From Euphorbia lathyris (Eukaryota > Streptophyta > Magnoliopsida > Malpighiales > Euphorbiaceae), in NCBI RefSeq assembly GCF_963576675.1, contig NC_088911.1, positions 32,286,501 to 32,350,500 of the forward strand: 64,000 nucleotides of DNA. Direction: 5' to 3'. Below the pieces are notes generated by a model that was given only the letters and a program-made list of their open reading frames with translations, did no database searches and was not told the DNA's origin. This document shows positions 11,789 through 22,904 of this stretch, one piece after another (the first letter of the stretch is position 1; every line of letters starts with the position of its first letter). Made by a program: the position numbers and the translations under genes.

Positions 11789-11884
11789 TTCTAAATCTAT
11801 CATTTTAGATGAAAAAAGTTGCTAAAAGCCGGGTTTTTTCGATGAAAATCTATGATTTTAGAAAAGATGCTATCTTATGATATT
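11789..11884 (-). repeat. Inverted repeat copy B, partner at 5035-5130
   Basis: On the minus strand this copy aligns with 5035-5130 from the AATATCATAAGATA box through the GAAAAAACCCGGCTTTTAGC core to a TAAAATNATAGATTTAGAA end. It differs by scattered substitutions and a T-run length change (six versus five). Confidence 0.85.
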
Positions 11885-14800
11885 TGCAATCTCGCTAGCG
11901 AGGAAAGAGTTTGCAGTCCAGGTCCAGCTAGGCTAGCACTGAGACCTTTACCTTTGTGTTAAAGAAAAGAGATTGAGGTAAGTAAGGGAGAGAAGAACTG
12001 GGCCGAGCTTGCTTGTGGATTCCTTTCTTTGCCAATTCAGTCTTTGTTCCGCGAGTGGAAAAGGCTTAAGCCTTAAGGTTTACCCGCCACCCTACTTAAA
12101 AATCCCACTTTCATAATTTCTTTCGGAGAAGATCCGAGAAATTTCAGAACTTGTGCCCGCCCTACTGTGAAACCCAGCAACTCACTTTTACCTCGTGGGC
12201 CACCTTCTCAATTCAACTTTTTGATGAAAGATATAGCTGCAAAATCTCATTAGTTGATTTCAGCCCTACGAAGATCATTGAAATGAAAAAGTTAATGCCG
12301 GATATAGCTGTGAAATGATGAAAGGGCAATCCAAGCACCTTAGGCCGGTCCCCCTATAGGACCACTATACCATCCAGCGGCTAAAGGCTCATCTCTTCTT
12401 TGCTTTTGCTTTCTTTATCGCTTTCCGTAATTCAGTACGATACCCTGTCTGTCAACTCCTGCTAACGGCCATCGGGTAAGCTTTTGACTAAGGCTGGATA
12501 GGAATAGTAGACTTTGCTCGTAAGCAGCAAGGTTTTTTCCTCCGTCTCCGAAGTGAATCAAGTAACCCATGGGTATGGGACCCGGAACGTATGCTAAAAC
12601 ATTATATCCATCTTGTCCGGAAAAGGCTTTGAGACTCTTTCATAAGCTGTAATGGCTAATTAAGGTACTGACCAACTGAGACGGAGAGAGCCCTTTTTCA
12701 GTGTTGTCGGAATAGGCACCACCAGGGTTCTTTAAATAAAGGGCATTTCTTAGATTAGTTAGCTAAAGAGAGTACGACTGTGGTTCCAGAGATAGCGATT
12801 CGGCTTAGTGAAAATATCCCTATCCCAAGTCTCTAATATCGTAGCGTAGGCACTTAGCTGCATTATTTGGCTTGTGCATCACGCCCCTTAAGGTGGCTTG
12901 ATGTTAACTGTCCTAACTTACCTATCCTGGGTGCTTTGGTATGCGTCTTCATTCGCCTACCTTCGTAGAACAAGCTAGACCCCCAATTGTTATTGAGACC
13001 ACTCTTAGGATGGAATTCCACACGAAATAGATGATGCGCGGAATCGATAAAAAATTATCGCCGCTGGTTGTGAGGCAGGTGATTTTTTCTTCCAATATGC
13101 TGGGTCAAAAGCCCGAGCAAGGCGCGGCGCCCTCTTCCTGGGATAACTTTCATATCTAACTACGACAGCTATGGGGCACGAAGGGTATAAGAAGAAGTGA
13201 CGGAGAAGTCGTTTACTGATTAGCTGCTTGAACGTGGAAAGATGACGGCATCTCCCCTGCTAAAGTAAGCCGTCTTGCGAAAAAAAACCTAGTCCCCCGC
13301 CTCCTTTATTTTTAGAATAGAAGGCCCTTTGTCCCACTTCGGTAGATCTTCCATTTTATGTCCCTACTTGTGAGGAGCCGCAAAGTACCATCATGTAGCT
13401 AGGGGATATGGATCTCAGCGGTGTATAGTTAATGCAGTGGAATGGGGTTCTTTTGAAAGGGAAGGCCCCAGCCAGTAGCCCATTCGTTGACAATGGAAAT
13501 TCCAGGTAGTGGTGCCTCTTGGTCCAGGTCTTTGCCACTCATACATAAAAAAGTGTTCAAAAGGGAGTGTCGAATGAGAAGGCTGAGCGTTAAACCGGGC
13601 ATTCGGTGTCGTGTACGAATGATTACCCTGCTTTTCCTGATGCAAGATGCGTTGCTGACGCGAGATGGACAGCTGCTGTGAGAGAAACTTTTCCTAAAAT
13701 ATTTATCCATCTCAAGAAGTCAATGAGAAAAGAATGGTTTTCTCCAGTAGGAAGGCGAATAAGAGATCCAGTTCTGTCTACTTGTGGTGTGCATGACCCG
13801 AACAAGGAGATGTCTAGCCAATCAGAGGAGTTGTTGCACAGCGTCCAGGAACTGCCACGCCAGGAAAGAGAATAACGCAAAGAAAGTTCTTCTCAAAGAC
13901 GAGTTTCACGCCTTCTACAGGGAGATGGTCTCTATCGTCTGGTCTTGCTTTTCGTCTTCAATAGTATCCTGTAAGCCGGGTCCCTGTTAGCTACTTGCTT
14001 TCCGCCGTCATTGGACTAGGCTTCCCGGATCCCCTTTCTTCGGTGCTGACAAACAACTAGACGGTCAAGAAATTGAGGTACCGGAGAGAAGAACTGGACC
14101 GAGCTTGCTTGCTCTTTGCTTCGAGCTCCCTCCTCCTCGGGGAAGAGCTTGTGGATGACTTTCTTTCTGAACCCACTAGGCGAGGATTTTGAAGTTATTT
14201 AGTTCTTACAGTTGGATGCAATCCTCCCTCGTTAGCTAGTAAAGAAGAAGGGAATACGGGCAAAGCTGAAAAAAGGAATCCTAACTCTTGAATAAAGGAG
14301 TTTCACCTTACCCTGACTTTACTACAACTCTTTATTGAGACTCAATGTGGTTTATTAGTCGATACATTGAATCAGTCTAATGAAAACCAGTTCTAAATGC
14401 TAATGCCAACCACATGGTTCAGTTAGCGAAGGAGAGAGATTCAACACTAACTCACAATTGCAAGCTCACACAAAATCGGTTTGTTTAGTTAATTGCCCCT
14501 TGCCGGCCCTTCTCCTTTGTTTTATACTTTCGAGCGCTATATAACTCACTAGAACGTCCTGTCTCGAGGTCACAACGATGCGGAAGAACTTCTATTTCGC
14601 GCTTAGCGAAGCTAGGCTGGTCATTCCCCATCCCTAAAATAATGATTCTCAATCTCACACCTATTGGAATCTTCGTGTTGGACACGACGAACCACGCGGA
14701 ATAAAGGAAAGCGGGAACTGAACTGAGAACGTTTCGTTGTGAGTCTCCGAACAGCCTGACCCACATCGCTTCTCTAGATTAGTGTACTTCCTAAGGTTGG

Positions 14801-16614
14801 GCACTTGGCTGAGCCTCTCTCCCTCACCAGTGCGAATGAAAGGGCACCACATACATCTCGACTAGTTCGTGCCTGCAGAGCGAACATAAACCTCTTTTGA
14901 ATTCCTGACTCCGAAGTTAGGATATTTGGTTGCTTGCTTTGCACTCGCTAAAAAAAATCAGAATGAAAGGGAACTTGACTAATTATGGATGCTCCTTTTG
15001 GGTATGCAACTAATGGTTATGCGGAGGCAATTTCTACTTAAAAATAGTAAACTACTTCTTATCCGTAGACAAAGAGGACTCCTTAGCCATAGGAAAGCAC
15101 TTGAATTGGATGGGCAACTACTACTTAGACAGATGGAACTACTAGCACTCCAACTGGAGATTCCATTAGCTTAGGCACTTGACCCTGATGGCTTTTTCAC
15201 AGGCTCGCTCACTTGCTTACATCAACATCAAAAGCTCAAACTACCCAGCTGGAAATATCGGTAGAAAAGAGCTCACGCTGCTTCATCCCAAGGGCTGCAA
15301 GGGGATAGGACTGATAGGGCGAAAGCAACTAGCTCGAAGGGAAATAGGTGGCAAACTATTCTAGCCTAGGGCTAGAAAAACACTTCAACTTCCACTCGAA
15401 ATGCAACTCCATCGGTAAATATCCTGTACCACAAAGGGATGGCACGGAAATTTGGAAATAGCAGCGGATCTTAGCTCTTTTTCTAAAAATAAGGGATAAG
15501 GGAATGGGACTCTATATGAAGTGGTTGAATTCATTAACTTCTTGAAGGTGGCAATCTAGCTTACATTGAGCATATTTCCTCTGTCAGAGTAGAGTTGTCA
15601 CTAGGAATCTCCACTGCAGCAGCCCGGACAGTGAAAAAGAAAGAAATAGAAGGTAAGGTAGTTAGGAGTCGTAACACCTGGCACATTATAGGATTTTACT
15701 TTTGCCCAATTGGGCCCATCTATTTTTACTTTATCGTCGTCAACCGATCACTCTCTTTCTCGTAGCCTGTTTCCAATTCAGGACAGACTGCCCCTCCATT
15801 CCCGCTACTAACACTAAGTAAAGTCAGACGAGTCCTTCTCTCTAGATTTATGGTCAAAAAGACCCCGTGGCTCTTCTAGCGAGGAGAAAGCAACTAAACC
15901 TCCACAGGTCACTCACTGGATTAGAGGGGGACTGCTCTGTTAGCGCGGCGTCACTGGCGTATGAGTTGCTAACGGTAGCGTTAAAATGGGGGTTGGGTTC
16001 AAAGCATGACTGATGGAAATTTCTAGCGTTCTGACGAACCAAGAAGTCCTTGAACTCTCCTTGGGAAGACAGACCTGTTGATCGGCTTGGAGTTCCATAT
16101 CTCTGAAGAGTAACTGCTAGCGCGCAACGGCTTAACTTGACGTAGCCCAAGCTCTTGCTCAGCACAAATAGTAGAAACTAAAGATAGGAGTTATTCATTT
16201 ATCAAGTAGAGCTAGCTAGGAGTAGTTCCTCAAAGGATGGAGGAAGGAGCTTTACTTCTTTTCAACGATGCGTTGAGCTCCACTACAAAGGAGAGAGTTC
16301 CTTTACTTTTCTTATTAGTTGCTTGGCCGTATGGGCAGGTGCCTTAGTGGGATTGTCAATAAGCAAGACCTTGCAAGTCGTTTTTCTTTAAGGTTTCAAT
16401 AGTATGGGAAAGGGGGTCGAGTCTCGGGCGAGTGAATCTTCTTTCCGGTCGAGCTTAGACCTATGCTCCTTCCTTTGGACGCCATAAAGAAAGGGGCTTC
16501 CCTAAGGTTCTTGAAGGAAGGGAAAACAAAATGTAGTCAGTCAAACGACCCGGGTTCCATGAACAACTACCAAATCAAGATTCAAAATGGAGTCGAAGAA
16601 CTCAAGTGGAATAG
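11885..16614. other. Intergenic DNA with dispersed short repeats
   Basis: No known gene was recognised. Two direct copies of a ~40 bp element (GAGAGAAGAACTGGRCCGAG core) lie at 11971-12015 and 14071-14111; the second is followed by an insertion of roughly 38 bp and then resumes similarity (CTTGTGGAT...TTTCTTTC). A 36 bp element at 12190-12225 recurs inverted at 48281-48316. The open frames at 13606-13875 (plus), 13429-13710 (minus) and 15854-16165 (minus, 103 codons) have no domain that I recognise. Confidence 0.6.
12190..12225 (+). repeat. Short inverted repeat shared with 48281-48316
   Basis: ACCTCGTGGGCCACCTTCTC followed by AATTCAACTTTTTGAT matches the reverse complement of 48281-48316 with three mismatches over 36 bases. 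It links this spacer to the repeat-rich region upstream of atp1. Confidence 0.8.
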
Positions 16615-16863
16615 CTAAAAAATGAACCTCTTCAAATCAAAGCCCCCGATTTCAGACCAAAACCAATCTTGAATTGCATCAAGACTTTCCAACAAGCACC
16701 TTTGGAAGGGTGGACCTTTCTCCTGATCAATCTTGTTCCAGTCTCCTCTGGTCCACCTTTTGATTCGAGACCTGAGCCCGTGCTTCTGGCCAAGGTTAGG
16801 TGGCGCACGAAGAAATGGGGAGCCGTATAAGGGCCCCTTAGCCCAGGTGAGAAGGTACTTCAT
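16615..16863 (-). pseudogene. Probable LINE endonuclease-RT linker fragment
   Basis: The 82-codon open frame contains LRSRIKRWTRGDWNKIDQEK followed shortly by LLESLDAIQ. Plant LINE ORF2 proteins have this kind of segment (basic helix, W-x-R-x-x-x-N, then an acidic helix) between the endonuclease and the reverse transcriptase. The ends are unrelated to the family as far as I can judge. It is a relic of a nuclear non-LTR retrotransposon. The match is short, so the call is moderate. Confidence 0.5.
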
Positions 16864-18104
16864 TCCTCAGTAGGAGGGGGTAGAAGAAGCCTATCTGAAC
16901 CGGGAGAATCCGGTTTTCTTTCTATTAAGCTTACGACATGGTAAAAGCACCAGATTTTGAGTCCTTCGCTGACAAAGCAAGAGCCCCTTCATCAATGGAA
17001 GGAATTACTTACAGGATAGGAGCGAATCCTTACTTATAGAGTTGAAGGCATCGTGAGATGAGCCTCAGGCCCCTTTTCCTATATACAGGCCACCCTCCCC
17101 TCCTTGGTTGGCCAATCGTCCCAGATTCACTTCTCAGTCCATTGGTACCGAACTTTCCTCTATTAAGAGATTTCTAGTAACCTTTGAACACCTCCGCTCC
17201 TGAACGGAATGCTAGGAAAGAGCAGTGATGCTACGCCCCTTTGGCGAACTCTTTTTTCAAGAAAAAAAGTAACTATATGCTTAAGAAAACTTTCCGGTTC
17301 GAAAGAGGAAGCAGAAGGAATCGCCTTTTTCTACAAGTTCTCGTCAAAGAGTTTTCAATAACCTTGATAGTGAGGGGTGGCACAAAAAAGTGCAAAGTCT
17401 TCTCATACTAACTCCTTCTCTTCTTCCTAAGATTTGTTCGCTACGCTTCGCAAAGGTTGGTGCCTACTCTGTAACGAGACCTCAAAGGTGCCAGCTGCAT
17501 CGTAACACAAGTCCTCCCACCAGGCCACAATTCATTCGATGGTCTGCACTCTTGACTTGACACCACGCCCTTGGTACCAAAATTTTCTGAGGTGGTGGCA
17601 ACTTGGTATGCGGAAGGATCATCACATAAGGAAGGAACTCCAAGCTTCGAGTAGGGCTTCGGTGCCTTCTCTCAATCGGCAAGGAAGCTAGATAGAGGGC
17701 GAGCGGGGGTAAGCAAAAAGTAAGCCAGACAATGGCTTTAGAAAAGTATGTCTTCCGGGTCTAGTCCCAATGTTAGTACATACAAGAGAAGAAGGTACTA
17801 AGGTAGGGTACCTGGGGGTACTAGCCAAATAACCCTGTCTAAAACCGCCTAACAATGAGGGTTAAAGGGCAAGGTAAAGACATGCGTTGACCGTCCCAAG
17901 TACAGATCTTACCTCAGTCGAGTTAGAAGAGCTTGCCGATCTACTTTCTCCAGATATGCCTTTGCTGCGAGTAGTATATGAGTCTTTCTTTCCTTTGTTA
18001 GCTTTGTGACTAGGTAAGAGCTTTATTGCTGTGAAATTTGTTGATTAGACGGCTCCTATCTATAATAATATAATCGATGATACTAGACCTTCGAGCGATG
18101 AAGT
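16864..18104. other. Intergenic DNA, no recognised gene
   Basis: No protein domain or RNA gene was recognised. The largest open frame is 66 codons (17482-17682, minus). The left part continues rightward from the LINE-like relic without further recognisable LINE sequence. Confidence 0.55.
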
Positions 18105-18414
18105 AGAGGAATTACTTAAATTCATCTTATATCTTGCAGCTGTGTTAGATGCATCATCCTTGATCAAGCCAGTCTGAATAGCATCTTCTATTTTAGCACC
18201 AATGGCACTAAGTTCCTTTCAGTCGGGTAAGTACTGGGGAAAGAGACAATTTTGGTAAACTGGGAGTAGATTCTTGACAACCATGTCCACCTGTTCTTGT
18301 TCATCAGGTCTATTCATCATTTTGAAGCTTTTGTCCTCCACCTCGTAATGTAATGAACTCGGAGAGGGATTCATTGGTTAGCTGCTTTAGAACCTCAGTT
18401 TTGAGGAACTCCAG
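18105..18414 (-). pseudogene. Ty3/gypsy gag fragment, frameshifted and with a stop
   Basis: Read leftward from 18414, the frame gives LKTEVLKQLTNESLSEFIT. A one-base shift near 18355 then opens a second frame with MMNRPDEQEQVDMVVKNLLP and, after an in-frame TGA, a segment containing ELSAIGAKIEDAIQTG. These are characteristic of the middle of plant gypsy gag proteins. The segment covers the same gag region as part of the copy at 7923-9265 but is clearly a different element. It is non-functional. Confidence 0.8.
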
Positions 18415-21400
18415 TCGTGTTGATTTCCCCTATCTGAATCTCTTTTTGAAAGGTTACTTCAAGCGATGTTACCTTTCAAAAAGAGGGTCAAAGGCGGGTA
18501 AGAGTCAATCCTACTTGGTAGTTCCGGACGTGCCCACAGCTGATCAATGCACGAGGATCCATAGCACCTGGAGATGGGGAAGATGACTACAAGCGGCTGG
18601 GACCTAGCCCAACGGTGAAGGAAGCATAAGCAGTTGAAGCATCCGGGTAGCCCGAAGAAAGCCTCCAAACAGTATCACGAGCAGCAGCTTCGGAAGCACG
18701 CCTGTCAAAGGACAAGGGGCTTACACCTATCGTAGAAGTGAAGTGGCAGGTCTAGGGTTCAAACCCCATAATAGGACTACCACTTTATTAACCTGGGCGA
18801 ATAAAAAGCCCGTGGCTTTGAGAATGAAATGTATTTCATAAAGAAAGGTGAGACTTTCAAAGGCACACTTTGACACGAAAGAACCGAGACAGCCTTCACT
18901 TCAGGCGGAGAATATAGATAGGTGGGCAAGCGCTGCTTTCATTCAAGCTACGCAGGTAAAGATACAAAAAGGACTTTCTCATCAATAGCCACTTTAGTTA
19001 GACACGAGTGGGGAACTAGAGAAAGAGACTGCTTTTTAGCTGCAACTGACCACCTGTTAAACCCAAAGAAAAAAGGCAAGATTGGATGCTTCACAAAGGA
19101 GCCCCTTAAGAGAAGAGGGTAGCTCGGGTAATGTGGCTTAGAGGTTGCATGCCTAGGAGAAATAGGGAATAGGGCCGGTTACGAGGATCGGAAATGAAAT
19201 GAGCGGAGTAGTAGCTTATTATTAGTGCTCAAAAAGACATTCTTACGACATTCTTATAGGATTCCATTTCGTCTCCACAAGTTAGCCTGTCTGCCTGCAA
19301 GGCCCAATCGAAGCAGATTGTCCCCGACCTTAAGGGTTCCGGATAGCGTCCCTTCACTTGTAGTTTCGCTACTCTAGGACATCAACACCAACTCAGGCTC
19401 CAGCCCTTACTTTTTCTTTAGATGAAACTTATAATTAGGCTTCAGCTCCAGCTCTAGTTTAGGCTTCAAGCATAGAATTAGGCACCAGCCTCGGCCTAGG
19501 CATCGGCTTCCTTCTTCGTAGTCTTCTTCTTCCCTCGGATTCGGCATAGCCTTCTTCAGATTATTCATCCTTGTCTTCGTCTCTGTCTACCAGATCAAAT
19601 CCAATCAAAGCTGTTCGTCCCCCTTCTCGACGTTCCCGGAGGGTGGCTCTTCACTTGGTGTTCACTATTCTAGGGTCTTTGCACTAACAATGGCACAGAC
19701 TTTCACTTCGACTTAGTCCTCTCAGCTCGTGAATCTGGCTATCTAAATATATCCGGATTCCTTTCTGATGCGCCTTATGTTTCCAAAAGGTAAAACTTTC
19801 CCCTTCCTTTCTAGGTACGTGGGTGTTAGCCTGCCGGATATAACTCAATCGATGCGGTTCGTCCCCTTCTTCCAGCCCTTCCAGCGCTTCTGGATGACCC
19901 TTCGTACCCGTATTCAGAATTCTACCTCCGCGGATCTCCCCTCCTTCTCCGAAAGCTTTACGAATCAGACAGGGCAATTCCTTACTTTCACTTCAGAATC
20001 TGGTACTTCACCTGGGGTTAGGCTTTTCAACTGGGCCAAGGGGAGAATGAAAACTTTCACTTCGGAAGGAGGAATGGCAAGTATAGTTCCCACTGCAGCA
20101 GTTTCCGAATCAGGGATGTTAAATTACTTTTGTCTCAGAATTAGACCCATTTGTTACCCTTTTGGAATAGTTGGGGCAGAAATGTAATAAATAATAGGCT
20201 GCTCGATCCGCTGTTCCGGCAAGCAGCCCTTTCGCTCGTTCCCTTGGGGCTTTTTGGGGAAAACCTGTTCCATATGAGCAGCAACTCTCATGTAAGGGGC
20301 CTACTTTCCTTCACACTATACCTTCGGGAGTGCTTATGTAATATCCTGTTGAGTGGGTTTGATGCTAATAAAACAGGAAGGAGCCCAGCAGCTCCCCTTT
20401 TTCGGGATAAAGTAACCAAATATGGTAGGAATTTCTCTATATATGTTATGTCTAAAAAAGAAGTGAAAACGAAAGAGTTGGTGTCGCACGTACTGATAAC
20501 TCTATCCCGCGCTGAAAGCGAGAGGGACAGACGAAACTATGCTTCACCCACTTCACTTTAGTCTTTAGTGGTTGAACAGCTGAAAGCTAACTTCAACTTC
20601 TCTTTCTGATTGACTGCTGTTTCCATGCTTGTTTTTGAGACCGGGGCTGCTATTCTTATATTTGTAAGAGTTACCCTGTGCGCTAGTTGACTATCCAATA
20701 TTGGCCGATCGACGGATGGATTGGAAAAGGCATTGCGCCTTAGACAAATAAACGAGACAGGGAAGGGCAACGAAGCGGTCCGAAGGAGGAAAGTTTTTCT
20801 TTTCAACCGGGAATTGAGAGATGAGATTCATACCCGCAAGCAGTAGCATCCTGCCAGTTCTTCAAAAAATTTCATAAGTAAGATAAGAGAAAAATCCTGC
20901 TTGGGGAAATAGCCTGATATTGCTATATTCTCTACCTGTAATTAACAGGTTTGACTCCTACCTACTTATCTTGTGGGGAAAGAGATTGATCTGGTGGGGC
21001 TGGTCTGGGGTGCTATACCAAATCCAAATTACTAATTATTACATTGGGACGATTCTCTCTGAAGAAAGATCCTATATACTATCTTAGCCCCGGCCACCCT
21101 AGTTTAGTTCTTGTCTGCTTTTGGTCTTACTACGACGGGGTTAGCCTCTTTGGTACGATTTGTTACCCACCCCCACCACCTTCCTTATAGTTCTTTACAG
21201 ACTACCTACACGGTTAGATGAGTAGCCGAAGGCCAGAAAGAGGATCGATCAGTAGGTCAAAGACCCGTAGTATAGGAGTGAAACAGGTTCCAAGGATGCA
21301 TAGGAGGATGTGGCACATGAACATTGACAAATAGGAGAATGACCAGCTCGCTGGGTGTGAAAGAGGAGGCTTGGAAGCGGAGCATTTTTAAAGGGCAACA

Positions 21401-22314
21401 ACTATATTCTTGTCTCCAATCGGCGGTTGGGCTCGTCACATCGAAGTCAGGTATGGGCCACCCTTCTAGACGAAGATCACAAAACAATCACTTATATATA
21501 TGTTATCTTTAGAACATGATCTTCGAGAAGTATGAGGCTTTGTTTGTCTCCAACTAATGATCTGTCCTTCGACAACGGGGGAAGCCCCTCCTCGACAAAA
21601 AGGGACGAGACCTGCTCCGTACTAGCTCGTATCTTTATCCTATTTCCCGCCCACGCAATTGGTCTATCGCGATGTAGAGCAACAGATGGAGGAATTTTAC
21701 TACTAACATAATTTTTCATATCTGGTTGGTGTGCAGGCTGCCGTTCCATGATCAGCTTTCGTATCTTGAAATGCCACTTCGTAATATCTGCTTTCCAGGG
21801 CATTCTTTCTTTTGAGCTTAATAGGACTTTGGAATCGAGGTTGCTTCTCTTCCTAATGGGATGAATCATAGCTCTTAAAGACCTGAACCCCACCTTTGCC
21901 GACTATTATTGACACATTTTTTCTCGTCACTGCCGACGGCAAGCCCTCAATCTTAATAGTCCTGGATGCAAAAAGCCCGATTCGCAGGTTGAGGCCATGG
22001 CGGGTCCTTCCCCTTAGCCGCCGAGTATGATGATCTTCCGTTTGTTTTTTGGGCGGCCCTCCGCAAAAAAAGTTTTATTTTTATCGTTCATTCGGTCATC
22101 AAAGACATGCTCTGCAAGCCTGTTTCCCCTGTCAGCATAAAAACCATATAGTATTATCCAATCGGTTTCGGGAGGAATGAAAAAGGAAAACCTTATCCTG
22201 GTAATACAATACGGATGGTGGGAACTAACTACTAACTTTTAGTTCTACTTAGACTTTCCTCATCCATTACTAGGTATGGCTGGAAGAAGGTATCTACATT
22301 AGATAGGCTGGTTA
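18415..22314. other. Intergenic DNA with long but unrecognised open frames
   Basis: Open frames of 139 codons (19768-20187, plus), 136 codons (20151-20561, plus) and 133 codons (21492-21893, minus) occur here. None has a family motif that I can name. The 133-codon minus frame is rich in Lys/Arg and could be a transposon relic. No tRNA, rRNA or intron domain was identified. Confidence 0.5.
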
Positions 22315-22900
22315 TTGGCATCAAGGAATCGGATCTGGGGCCCCTCTCCGTTTACTACTAAAACCGCCTATGAGCTTCTTTTTGAACAATCATGGGAGCA
22401 GCCAAACCTTGTTTGGGATTTAGTCTGGCGGTCCACAAAGGATTCGCATCTTTTATGGCTTGTTGTGAAGAAGAAACTTCTTACTAATATTGTATTGAGA
22501 AAAAAAGAAAACGCGGACACTTAACTGATGATGAGATATGCTCGCAATTTTCTATCATGAGGAGGATGTTTTGCGGGACTGTGACTTAGCATTCCAAGTG
22601 TGAACTAAGCTGGTCCCAAGAGATCTTTTCTTTTGTCTCATTTCTTTTCTAGTCCAATGTATGATTGGGTACGGTACAACCTAGCAACTACAAGGAAGGA
22701 GGCTTAATACCCTTGGGATCTAGTGTTTGGTCTTGCGGCTTATTTGGAATTGGAGAAAGCAAAGATTATTTGATGAGAACTGGAGAGAGCCCCCGAAGAA
22801 GCAGAAGAAGAAGCAGAATCAAAGGCCTATGGAAAACAAACAGGAGATCTTGCTTCGTAGGCTTCATCGGATGCAGCCGTCCTAGTCCTGGACGATGCCT
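22315..22900 (+). pseudogene. LINE ORF2 C-terminal fragment with zinc-binding RT domain
   Basis: The first frame (22315-22524) reads WGPSPFTTKTAYELLFEQSW, then a Trp-rich segment and WLVVKKKLLTNIVL. This is the conserved start of the zinc-binding domain that follows reverse transcriptase in plant LINEs. A shift in the A-rich run near 22500 leads to KRGHLTDDEICSQF, then a further frame gives HEEDVLRDCDLAFQV and KLVPRDLFF. The latter resemble the family's usual HALRDC...W..L segment. Continuing similarity to about 22900 is weak. At least two frameshifts and one stop show that it is dead. Confidence 0.8.
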
Positions 22901-22904
22901 GTGA

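Noticed and set aside
18730..18790. tRNA-like AGGGTTCAAACCCCA
   Set aside because: The arm has only a three-base stem around the loop, and no matching acceptor, D or anticodon arms can be placed upstream.
19768..20561. Two long plus-strand frames (139 and 136 codons)
   Set aside because: There is no recognisable domain, and the frames overlap in different phase. They are long enough to note but not to call as genes.
21492..21893. 133-codon minus-strand frame
   Set aside because: It is a basic protein without a motif that I can name. A translated search would be needed to tell a transposon relic from chance.
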